This document shows positions 17,566-25,031 of a DNA stretch of 64,000 nt, piece after piece. Every line of letters begins with the position of its first letter. The stretch's first letter is position 1. The notes beneath the pieces are model-generated. The model did no database searches. It saw only the letters and a program-made list of their open reading frames with translations, and was not told the origin of the DNA. This DNA is from an uncultured Pedosphaera sp. Lineage in GTDB: Bacteria; Verrucomicrobiota; Verrucomicrobiia; Limisphaerales; Pedosphaeraceae. A program made the translations under genes and the position numbers. The DNA lies in assembly GCA_903918755.1 (NCBI GenBank), contig CAIXFN010000056.1, forward strand, positions 1 to 64,000, in the 5' to 3' direction.

Positions 17566-20500
17566 AAACGCGTTTCCTCCGGTCCCTCATTTGTCTGGCG
17601 GCGCTCACGGCCGGCGCCTTGCGCTGCGCCGCCGGGTTCCCTTTCGTGGTGGAAACGCCCACCGAATTCTCCGTGCTGGCGGATTTTGACGGCGATAACA
17701 TTCCGGACGTGATCGTGGTGGACAAGGCCACCGGGCAATATCGCATCGGCTATGCGGCGGGTAGTGGGCATAACTGGACCGCCAGCGTGAGCAGCGGTTG
17801 CGCGCCCGTGACGGGCTTTTCGGTGGAACAGGTTTCCGGACGATTCCGGGCCTTGTTCGTTTCCCCCACCGAAAACCGTGTGTTCACCACCGACCCGGCC
17901 GATGCCGCGCTGCCAGGCAACCCAATTTTCACCTCGGGTGTCGGCCCCTCCCAAGTGGTGGGGATCAATGCCGGAGGCGCGGCGGACGATCCGTTCGTGG
18001 ACGACCTTTTTATCACCACCGAACTGAATGGCGGCTATCCGGGCGTCTTGGGGGAATTGGTGCGGGTGGATAGTTCCAGCCTGACCGGTTCGCCTTTGAA
18101 CTCCTTGGGGCTTTCCGGAATCGAAAGCGCCGTCAAACGCGTCCAAATCGTCAACGTGCCGCCGATCGCGGTGGTGGCTGGTTTGGAACTCAGCACGACC
18201 CGACTGCGCCTGTTCAATACCGCCACGGGTGCGGTCACGAATTTTGCCAACGCCACTCCGCTCAACGGCGGCACCAACTACACCGCGGGGTTTTTCGGCG
18301 GCGGAAATCTGGCCGCTTTTCTTTTCTATCGCCCCGGGCTGTTTGATTTTTTGGTCTGGCACGTCACGCCGTCGGCGGGCGGGGATTATGCGTTCGCCCC
18401 CGGGCCGGGGTTCAATTTGGGCGTCTCGCTCGAGCAGTTGGCCGTTATCGACGCCGCCCCGCCGCAATTGCTGGTGATCATCAACGGGGGGACCTCCGCC
18501 CGGGTGTATGATTTTGACGGCACCAATTTCCCCGCCTTTAAGCAAACCCTGACCCCGCCAGCGGGGGACAAATTCACCCTCGCCGCCGCGGGCACCGCCG
18601 GACGTTTCAGCTTGAACTCAGGAAGCGGTGGGCGCTCGGAACGGCTGACTCCGTATCTCAAAATCGGGGCGGACTGGGTGGCCCAAACCACCGAAAACAT
18701 TCCGCCGGTTTCGACCGGCGACAACACCGCGAATGTTTTCCTGTTCGAACAGGAACCCTTCGTGGATCCGCAGGCCCGCCTGGTGGCGCGACTGAATGCC
18801 GCCGATTGGAGCACCCTCGCCTCGCTTACCAGCGGCACGGCCAATGCGCAGTCGCAGGCCTTTGGCGGTCCGACTGAAGGTTTGACCGGCAACCAGACGC
18901 GTTCCCTGGGCAAAGTTCCGGCGCAGGCCCATTTCGCCTTGGTGAACCAATATCGCCCGCAAATCTCCCTGCATTCCCGCCAACCGGCCCGCGGCGTGGA
19001 TGTGGTCAACGTCACCGTCGCCCCCAGCTCCGGCCGGTTTCACCAGGGCGTGCAACCCAGCTTTACCGCCACTCCCGGTTCCGCCATCATTCACTGGCGC
19101 ACCGCCCCTTCCGGTTTCTGGCAGACTTTTACTCCGGGAACCCCGCCCACCATCTTCAAGGATTCCACGTTGCAATATTACGCCGAAGATTCCGGAATAA
19201 AGTCGGCCGTGGGCTCCGTCCAATATCAATTCGACGTGCCCCCGGGCCAGTTGGATTCCGACGGGGATGGGGTGCCGGATTTTGTCGAAGTCACCAAGGG
19301 ACTGGACCCACTGCATAGCGGGCGGGACAGCGACGGCGACGGATACAGCGATCTGGAGGAAATCCTGGGCGGTACTAATCCGAATGACGCGGCCTCCCAC
19401 CCTGCCGCCCATCCCTCGTTGGACCCGACATACGATTTACGGGTGTCCGCCGCCAGTTTCAGCCTCGTCAGTTCGCAATTGGAGGCGGCCAGTGCGGGAA
19501 CGCCGGTCACAGTGCATGACCTCGCGGGAGCGTTGCGCGGCGAGACGAACGTGAGCGCGTTCGTCGAGAACACCACCAATTTTCTGGCCGCACCGTTCAA
19601 CCGCCTGACCCGGGTCACAGATGACCGTTTGTTGGCGCTGACCACGGCGGCAAGTTATGCTCTGACCAACGAACCCCCGGGCAGCGCCCACGGCCGGGAA
19701 TTGCTGGCTTTGCATACCCCGCCGGTTCTGTCCTCGTTCCATGTGGATTTCACCTACAATGAATCCAACGGTCAGGCGGCCGAAGCCGATCGCTGGATCA
19801 CCGCGGCTCAAACCGCCATCGCGGCATCGGTCCAGAAGGCGTATGAGAACATTGATTTCCGCAACACGCTGGCCGCGCTGCTGGTGGAATTGAAACTGGA
19901 AAATGTCCTGCACAGCCGGGGCTGGAGCGCGACCAATCGCCTGACGCTGTTTCCCTTCCGCCCGGCCGATGCCGGGATGCAGTCCCTCGCGCTGGCCGAG
20001 TTGGCGGCCTTGGAACTCCCCACTACTAACGGTCTGCCGGGATACTCGCTCGCCCAACTCAACACGATAGCGCTGGCGGACAGCAGCCATCTCAAACCCC
20101 AGGCGGGCGACAAATTTTTCCTCACCGCGCTGGCGTTCACTTTTTACCAGGCCAGCGCGCAAAACACCAATCTTACCCCCGCCCCCGCGGATGCGTTGCG
20201 CCAGTATCTCCGGACGTTTACGATTGCGCCCAGTTACCTGAATGCGGACACCAATTTCGCGCTGCTCCTCAGCTTTCCCGCCACCAGTAACGCGGTCGCG
20301 GAGATTCTCGGCGATTTGCCGGCGCGGACCCTGGTCACCCGCACCCTTTTTGTCACCGCGAATTCGTTCGCCAACAAGGAATGCGTCCTGCTTTACCCCC
20401 AACTCGGCCAGCCTTATAGCCTGGTGCTGGCGGACGGCGCTCCGTTTATCTTTCCGCAATCTTTTGTGCTGCCGGCGGGCTCGGCCCTGCAAGTCACCGG

Positions 20501-21002
20501 ATACGCCGACCTGGGAGCCGGCGCCTGCGGGGGCACGCGGTTGGAAGTGGTAACCGCCATGCTCACCACCCTGCCCGTTCCTTCCTCCACGGATCTCAAC
20601 GGGAACCTCTTGCCGGACGATTGGGAATACACCTTCCTGGGTGGTCTGGTGGATCCTTTTGGCGATGCAGACGGGGATGGATTCTCCAACTTGCAGGAAT
20701 TCCTCGATGGCACGGACCCGAATAGCGCGGCGTCCCACGGAACCATCGCGATGGCACTGCCGCTGCCCGTGGTGTCGCTGCAAACCGCCGGAGGGGGAAA
20801 CGCCTTGACGATGAGTTGGGAATTCCCGGCGGAATATGCCGGCAAATTTGATTTTACATTCAAGAGCACCACTGATTTGGGTGGGAGCTTTACCCCACTG
20901 CCGGTGGCGATCAGCCAGCCATCCCCGGGCCATTTCTCGGTGACCCTACCTCCGGGCAGCGCCAGTGCCCAATTCTACCAGCTTACCATGCAGCTGCATT
21001 AA
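17562..21002 (+). CDS. Giant exported protein, third of three, with FG-GAP-like and calcium-binding (TSP3/dockerin-like) repeats
   Basis: 1146 residues with a signal peptide (MKTRFLRSLICLAALTAGALRCAAG). The N-terminal third looks like an FG-GAP/VCBS propeller: FDGDNIPDVIVVDKATG and similar blades. Around residues 480-545 there is a chitobiase-C-terminal-like segment (VTVAPSSGRFHQGVQPSFTA, then IHWRT and QYYAEDSG). Two calcium-binding DxDxDG clusters follow: DSDGDGVPDFVEVTKGLDP with DSDGDGYSDLEE near 565-610, and DADGDGFSNLQEFLDGTDP near 1040. The end is a small beta domain closing AQFYQLTMQLH. Calcium-stabilised, extracellular, probably adhesive or structural. Confidence 0.82.
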   Translation: MKTRFLRSLICLAALTAGALRCAAGFPFVVETPTEFSVLADFDGDNIPDVIVVDKATGQYRIGYAAGSGHNWTASVSSGCAPVTGFSVEQVSGRFRALFVSPTENRVFTTDPADAALPGNPIFTSGVGPSQVVGINAGGAADDPFVDDLFITTELNGGYPGVLGELVRVDSSSLTGSPLNSLGLSGIESAVKRVQIVNVPPIAVVAGLELSTTRLRLFNTATGAVTNFANATPLNGGTNYTAGFFGGGNLAAFLFYRPGLFDFLVWHVTPSAGGDYAFAPGPGFNLGVSLEQLAVIDAAPPQLLVIINGGTSARVYDFDGTNFPAFKQTLTPPAGDKFTLAAAGTAGRFSLNSGSGGRSERLTPYLKIGADWVAQTTENIPPVSTGDNTANVFLFEQEPFVDPQARLVARLNAADWSTLASLTSGTANAQSQAFGGPTEGLTGNQTRSLGKVPAQAHFALVNQYRPQISLHSRQPARGVDVVNVTVAPSSGRFHQGVQPSFTATPGSAIIHWRTAPSGFWQTFTPGTPPTIFKDSTLQYYAEDSGIKSAVGSVQYQFDVPPGQLDSDGDGVPDFVEVTKGLDPLHSGRDSDGDGYSDLEEILGGTNPNDAASHPAAHPSLDPTYDLRVSAASFSLVSSQLEAASAGTPVTVHDLAGALRGETNVSAFVENTTNFLAAPFNRLTRVTDDRLLALTTAASYALTNEPPGSAHGRELLALHTPPVLSSFHVDFTYNESNGQAAEADRWITAAQTAIAASVQKAYENIDFRNTLAALLVELKLENVLHSRGWSATNRLTLFPFRPADAGMQSLALAELAALELPTTNGLPGYSLAQLNTIALADSSHLKPQAGDKFFLTALAFTFYQASAQNTNLTPAPADALRQYLRTFTIAPSYLNADTNFALLLSFPATSNAVAEILGDLPARTLVTRTLFVTANSFANKECVLLYPQLGQPYSLVLADGAPFIFPQSFVLPAGSALQVTGYADLGAGACGGTRLEVVTAMLTTLPVPSSTDLNGNLLPDDWEYTFLGGLVDPFGDADGDGFSNLQEFLDGTDPNSAASHGTIAMALPLPVVSLQTAGGGNALTMSWEFPAEYAGKFDFTFKSTTDLGGSFTPLPVAISQPSPGHFSVTLPPGSASAQFYQLTMQLH

Positions 21003-21266
21003 AGCGCCAGTGGGACCTACGTCCGCACGGGCGGGTGGTACGACGGCAGGCGAAGCGGGCGCGAGTCACGGCGAAAGCCGGCCCCGATTCGTTGCCCAAA
21101 CCACGGTATTGCAGGTAAACTCTGGCATTATGGCGGAATCCGAGAAAGCAGGGTTGGCTCCAGCAAAGGCACTGAACCTGATTTGGCGCGGATTTTCTGC
21201 CAGCCACCCAGCACCGACACCGGATGCCTTGGGGGAAACACACTAGACAACGACTATTCCCTGAAC

Positions 21267-21734
21267 ATGACGACGAAAGCCATTCAAGGTTATCATTTGA
21301 TCCAACCGGAAGACCTCACCTGGAGGCTCTCCAACTTGATGCGTATTCCGAATGCGGATTACCTGGAGCGCACGGGGAGCGAAAACCTCGGCGCGCGGCT
21401 CTGGCGGTTGCCGCCCAAGAGTGCCAACACACTGCACAAGCATGTCCGGGCGGAGGAATTTTATTTTGTGCTGGAGGGTGTGGGGCGCCTACGGGTCGGC
21501 AACGAAACTTTGACGGTGCCCAAGTATGGCGGCGTGCTGGTTGGACCGGACCAGTTGCGTCAGGTTTTTAACGATACCGAGGCCGAAGTGCTCTGGCTCA
21601 TTCTCGGCGCACCAGAGGAATTGGAATTTTTACCGGGCGCACAGGCCAAACCGAACATGTCCCTGATTTACCCGGTGGACCCGAAAGGACTTCCCCCGGA
21701 ATTGGCGGGGGCGGTCTGGCCGCCCACCGAATAG
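21267..21734 (+). CDS. Cupin-domain protein
   Basis: A 155-residue single-domain cupin from the ATG at 21267; upstream in-frame codons look untranslated. The first metal motif is visible as HKHVRAEEFYFVLEGVGRLRVG (two His and Glu), and the second half as GGVLVGPDQLRQVFNDTEAEVLWLILG, where the usual His is replaced by Gln/Arg, so metal binding may be altered. Small cupins of this type bind sugars or act as isomerases or sensors; the substrate is not readable. It is transcribed alone, 264 bases after the giant-protein operon. Confidence 0.85.
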   Translation: MTTKAIQGYHLIQPEDLTWRLSNLMRIPNADYLERTGSENLGARLWRLPPKSANTLHKHVRAEEFYFVLEGVGRLRVGNETLTVPKYGGVLVGPDQLRQVFNDTEAEVLWLILGAPEELEFLPGAQAKPNMSLIYPVDPKGLPPELAGAVWPPTE

Positions 21735-22100
21735 GGCCGCGCAGCGTATAGAGGAGGAGCGGCATGAGGCAGCGGCGACAAAGTTGGATTAAGTGTCCGG
21801 AAGGGCGACTTCGGGAGTGCGGTGTCCCCTGCTCCGCCCCCGGTCCGGAGCGGGGGGCGGCGGGAATCAAGTCAAGATGTCAAAGAGCAGGCCCGCCGTA
21901 TGGTTTCTCCGGGGCGAGCAAACATTCAGGGACGAGCGAAATTGGATTAACTGTGTGAAACCTGGATGCGGTTAGACAGGCTCACCGTCCGAAGAGGAGC
22001 GGAAGTTCTGTTTGATTCAGCACTCACGAGGCAAATTAAAGCTAAAAAAACATACAGGATTTTTGAACAGAAGGGCGCGTCGCTTGCTTCGCCGAGGCCG

Positions 22101-22146
22101 CCAACTTCGCCGAGGCTATGGTGGACAGGATGGTGGAGCTCCGAAC
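22101..22146. repeat. Dispersed repeat, copy 1
   Basis: The 27 bases at 22101-22127 match 36502-36528 at 24 positions (CCAACTTCGCCRAGGCT core, then TGGTRGACA). A second block, GGAGCTCCGAAC at 22135-22146, matches GGAACTCCGAAC at 36561-36572. The spacer differs (7 versus 32 bases). Both copies are intergenic. Confidence 0.55.
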
Positions 22147-22188
22147 ATAGCGGCGAACGGGGGGGCGGAGGCTGGAGTTTCCGGCAAT

Positions 22189-22222
22189 CAACACTGGCTG
22201 CATTTCAACGACGCTGGCTGCA
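22189..22222 (+). promoter_or_regulatory. LytTR-type tandem half-site element, copy 1 (collar operon)
   Basis: CAACACTGGCTGCA (22189-22202) is followed 20 bases on by CGACGCTGGCTGCA (22209-22222). The second 14-mer is identical at two other places in the window (24263-24276, and on the minus strand at 34054-34067). It points to the first collar gene and ends 140 bases before its start. Two direct half-sites about two helical turns apart are typical of LytTR response regulators. The repeat is seen; the binding protein is inferred. Confidence 0.6.
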
Positions 22223-22362
22223 TTTTCATTTAAGCCGAACAATGCTCTGCTAGGTTTGAGGTGATCATCACGAGAAAACACACATTTTCCGAGGGTGTTG
22301 CCAGCGCCGGCACACCGTCACAGATCACAAAAATTAAGCATGGTCATTGTAAGAAAGCATAA

Positions 22363-22878
22363 ATGCCAGAAAACCACATCGGGGAAATCCGCATGACCGG
22401 ATTCAATTATGCGCCCGCGGGCTGGGCGCTTTGCAACGGTCAAATTCTTAGGATCCAAGAGTATCCGGCTTTGTTCACCCTCCTGGGTACGCGGTATGGA
22501 GGCGATGGGGTGAATACGTTCGCGCTGCCGGACTTGCGCTCCCGGGTGCCGGTCCATAAAGGTTTCGCTCCGGACCAAAATATTCATTACCGCCTGGGCG
22601 AGCGTGGCGGGGGAGAAACCGTTACCCTGCAAATCGCGGAGCTACCCGTCCATGCACATCGGGTGCTCTGCAACAACAACGTGACCGCCGGGAATCCCGC
22701 AGGCAAGGTTTGGGGCAAGACGACCGAAAACCAGTACAGCAAGGGAGCGTCCAACCAAACCCTGAACCCGGCTTGTCTCACCCCATCCGGGCAGGGCCAG
22801 CCCCATGACAATCTGCCGCCCGTTTCCGTCATCAGTTTTATGATTGCGCTAAAGGGATACTATCCGTCGGCGGCCTGA
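22363..22878 (+). CDS. Phage-tail-collar-domain (Mdp-type) protein 1
   Basis: A 171-residue protein with the tail-collar fold. It starts IGEIRMTGFNYAPAGWALC, then CNGQILRIQEYPALFTLLG, YGGDG and TFALPDLRSRVP, and ends with QGQPHDNLPPVSVISFMIA and GYYP. These blocks are the signature of microcystin-dependent-protein-like (MdpB) proteins, related to the receptor-side collar domain of phage short tail fibres. No signal peptide, as usual for this family. First of three tandem paralogues, preceded by the tandem half-site element. No other phage genes are present, so this is not a prophage; the bacterial role of Mdp proteins is poorly known. Confidence 0.93.
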   Translation: MPENHIGEIRMTGFNYAPAGWALCNGQILRIQEYPALFTLLGTRYGGDGVNTFALPDLRSRVPVHKGFAPDQNIHYRLGERGGGETVTLQIAELPVHAHRVLCNNNVTAGNPAGKVWGKTTENQYSKGASNQTLNPACLTPSGQGQPHDNLPPVSVISFMIALKGYYPSAA

Positions 22879-22931
22879 TCTCGTGAAGGCGCAGCTCGCG
22901 AGGCGGCCATGAACAAACATAGTCACAATTT

Positions 22932-23456
22932 ATGATCGAACCATTTCTGGGAGAAATTCAAATCTTTAGCGGCCCGGTAATCCCGAGGGACTGGATGCCT
23001 TGCGACGGACAAGTGCTGCCCATTCGGGAGTATGAGGCGCTGCACTCTATTATTGGGGCAACCTATGGCGGAAATGGGATTTCCACTTTTGCCCTGCCTG
23101 ACCTGCGCGGCCGCATCCCATACGGGCCGGGCTCCACCTTGCAAGCAGGGCAGAACATGGGTGAGGCAAAGCACCGACTCGCCGGGGCCGAGCTTCCGCG
23201 CCACACGCACCTGGCCGTGGCGAGTGACGCCAGGGGGCCGAACACCGCGGAACCCGGCGACCATTATTGGGTTGCGCAACCCGCAGAGGCCTATGCGATG
23301 CCGACGGGGACCGGGCCGACGATGGCCACCGTGGCAATCACCGCCACGGGTGGGGACCAACCCCACGAGAACCGACCCCCGTATCTGGCGCTCAATTTCT
23401 GTATTGCCGTGCAAGGCATCTATCCTATGCGTGGCCGAGGCAAGGCAGATAAATAG
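22932..23456 (+). CDS. Phage-tail-collar-domain (Mdp-type) protein 2
   Basis: 174 residues, same fold as its neighbours: LGEIQIFSGPVIPRDWMPCD, GQVLPIREYEALHSIIG, YGGNG, TFALPDLRGRIPYGPG, and the closing GGDQPHENRPPYLALNFCIA with GIYPMRGRGK. It lies 53 bases after the first collar gene and 12 before the third, so all three should share a transcript. The middle variable section (about residues 85-130) differs strongly from the paralogues, as expected if that region makes the specific contact. Confidence 0.93.
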   Translation: MIEPFLGEIQIFSGPVIPRDWMPCDGQVLPIREYEALHSIIGATYGGNGISTFALPDLRGRIPYGPGSTLQAGQNMGEAKHRLAGAELPRHTHLAVASDARGPNTAEPGDHYWVAQPAEAYAMPTGTGPTMATVAITATGGDQPHENRPPYLALNFCIAVQGIYPMRGRGKADK

Positions 23457-23468
23457 CCCACGAATGAG

Positions 23469-24026
23469 ATGGACGCTTACATTGGAGAAATTAGATTGTT
23501 CAGCGGCAACTACCCGCCGGAGCACTGGGCCTTGTGCCACGGACAGGAGTTACCGATCCAAGCGTATAACGTGCTCTTTGCCGTCCTGGGGACGGCATTT
23601 GGCGGCGACGGCAGAACCACCTTCGCGCTGCCTGACCTACGAGATCGAGGGCCGATGCATGGCGGCCAAGGGCCGGGTTTGAGTGTCCGCGAGTGTGGGC
23701 AAAAGACAGGGGTCGCCACCGTGCCCCTGATGGTTGACCAAATACCCTCCCACAACCATCTGGCCGCCGCCTGTTACACGCCTGACCCGGAGGAAGACCC
23801 TGGACTAAGCAACACCCCGGAAGGCAAAGTCTGGGCGGGAATCGCCCGCCCGACGGGCACTGCAGCGGAGGCCTTCTACCGAGACACGCCCGGAAGTGCG
23901 GTCGCGATGGCCGCGGCGGCGATTCAGCCCACGGGTGGCGACCAGCCGCATAATAATTTGGCACCATGTCTTGGGATTAGTTATATCATTTGCCTGGAGG
24001 GTGGGGAATTTCCAGTCCGCCCATAA
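23469..24026 (+). CDS. Phage-tail-collar-domain (Mdp-type) protein 3
   Basis: 185 residues, the longest of the three. It has IGEIRLFSGNYPPEHWALC, HGQELPIQAYNVLFAVLG, FGGDG, TFALPDLRDRGPMHGG and a late GGDQPHNNLAPCLGISYIIC. Its middle insert (CYTPDPEEDPGLSNTPEG) is acidic. An alternative ATG six bases upstream exists (23463) but is in frame and changes little. The operon ends here and an intrinsic terminator follows at 24111. Confidence 0.92.
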   Translation: MDAYIGEIRLFSGNYPPEHWALCHGQELPIQAYNVLFAVLGTAFGGDGRTTFALPDLRDRGPMHGGQGPGLSVRECGQKTGVATVPLMVDQIPSHNHLAAACYTPDPEEDPGLSNTPEGKVWAGIARPTGTAAEAFYRDTPGSAVAMAAAAIQPTGGDQPHNNLAPCLGISYIICLEGGEFPVRP

Positions 24027-24110
24027 ATAGTGGAGGCTAAAGGTGGCAATGCCCGACTTGGAAGCACCCGCAAACTCCCGAGACCGGCAACATCGGCACG
24101 GTGAATCATG

Positions 24111-24138
24111 AGCCTGGCGTAACTCGCCGGGCTTTTTT
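24111..24138 (+). terminator. Intrinsic terminator after the collar operon
   Basis: AGCCTGGCG (24111-24119), loop TAACT, CGCCGGGCT (24125-24133), then a run of T to 24138. Nine pairs including one G-T, directly followed by T residues: a strong Rho-independent terminator 85 bases after the third collar gene. Confidence 0.85.
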
Positions 24139-24242
24139 AAAACTGACAGAATCCGCAGTGCTTTTTCGGCGAGCATGCGTCGTTGCCCCATCATTAAGCG
24201 TCCGGCAGGACTTTCTTAGCAACAAGGCTAACGCCAGGAAAG

Positions 24243-24276
24243 CAACGCTCGCAGCATTTTAGCGACGCTGGCTGCA
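24243..24276 (+). promoter_or_regulatory. LytTR-type tandem half-site element, copy 2 (small exported protein gene)
   Basis: CAACGCTCGCAGCA (24243-24256) is followed 20 bases on by CGACGCTGGCTGCA (24263-24276). It ends 99 bases before the start of the exported protein gene and has the same orientation and spacing as copy 1. It lies downstream of the terminator, so it should serve the next gene rather than the collar operon. Confidence 0.6.
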
Positions 24277-24375
24277 AATATGTTTCAGATAAAGAAAGGA
24301 TTTGTTGTCATCTGATCATGCGGGCAATTTAGAGGATCATAGAATAGGTGATCGCGCAGATAATACGCACTTCCC

Positions 24376-24942
24376 ATGAAAAGAAACCACCGAGCCAGAT
24401 GGCTCACTTTCGCCCTCGCGCTAGGGGCGGGGTTCACCAGCCTCACGGGAAATGCGAGCGACCTAGAGCACAGCCGCAGGGCTCCCGATGGCGGACCTGG
24501 AATATTGGGGGGCAGGGAAGAGGGATGTTACCACGTCTCCCCTCCCCTCTTTGCGGGCCACGCAAATTGCCTGGGCTGGGGAGTCCCGAGCCTTGTCAGG
24601 CCCGCTGATCAGGCCTCGGCGGTTGCTGTTACAAATACCGGCTCGGTGATGGTTAACACCACGGGCAAGGAGGCCACTTTCGACTCTGAACTCGCTACGG
24701 AGGTTGATCGCAGGCGGGAGGTTGACTCCGTCCAGTGGAGGCAGCGGGACAAAGGTGCCATTATTGTTCCGGTTCCGAATATTGCAGCGGCCCGCCCCGA
24801 GGCGCGCCAGCCGATTCCCGCGACGATGCTGGCTTTCGTTTTTATGGCCAGCCTGGTGGGAGTGAGCGAGTTATCCCGGTTAGCCCGCAAGCTTCGGCAA
24901 AGCCGGGGGCGCAGGACTCCGGAGGTTGGGTTACTTATGTAA
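24376..24942 (+). CDS. Small exported protein with a C-terminal membrane segment and basic tail
   Basis: 188 residues, no family recognised. The N-terminus is a signal peptide (MKRNHRARWLTFALALGAGF, cleavage near ASDLE). The middle is polar and contains two Cys. Near the C-terminus IPATMLAFVFMASLVGVSEL is hydrophobic and is followed by a basic stretch (RLARKLRQSRGRR). Signal peptide, C-terminal hydrophobic helix and basic end recall sorting signals such as PEP-CTERM, but a PEP motif is not visible (IPAT instead). The tandem half-site element lies 99 bases upstream, and the signalling array converges from the other side. Possibly a surface-anchored protein co-regulated with the collar genes. 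Confidence 0.6.
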   Translation: MKRNHRARWLTFALALGAGFTSLTGNASDLEHSRRAPDGGPGILGGREEGCYHVSPPLFAGHANCLGWGVPSLVRPADQASAVAVTNTGSVMVNTTGKEATFDSELATEVDRRREVDSVQWRQRDKGAIIVPVPNIAAARPEARQPIPATMLAFVFMASLVGVSELSRLARKLRQSRGRRTPEVGLLM

Positions 24943-25031
24943 AAGGGGGAGGACCGGAGGGGTGACGGAAGCGCCGGCCGGCTAGAAGCCGGGACTCCAA
25001 ACCGGGCGGCGGGCTGGCCACGATGATGGTC

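Larger units (their letters stand above)
21735..22362. other. Intergenic region with two dispersed repeats and a regulatory element
   Basis: About 630 bases without a convincing gene. 21770-21970 resembles the repeat at 1360-1710, sharing ATGTCAAAGAGC and TTGGATTAAC-type phrases plus a GC-rich stem (CCGCCCCC with GGGGGCGG). 22101-22146 resembles the repeat at 36502-36572. 22189-22222 is a tandem half-site element upstream of the collar genes. Confidence 0.5.

Noticed and set aside
19437-20933. Long minus-strand frame inside the third giant gene
   Set aside because: Composition is Arg/Gly/Gln-rich without domains; the plus strand encodes calcium-binding repeats and a signal peptide.
22223-22362. 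Sigma54 promoter for the collar operon, suggested by the nearby NtrC-like regulators
   Set aside because: No TGGC-N8-TTGC type pair with correct spacing could be found by reading this gap or the one before 24376.
22363-24026. Prophage remnant
   Set aside because: Only collar-domain genes are present; no capsid, terminase, tail tube, lysis or integrase gene and no attachment repeats were seen.
24040-24139. Possible class I cyclic-di-GMP riboswitch upstream of the small exported protein gene
   Set aside because: Some phrases (GGCAA, CGCAAA, GAGCCTGGCG) recall the aptamer, but the helices could not be aligned. The end is a simple terminator for the collar operon, and the likely control element of the next gene lies downstream of it.
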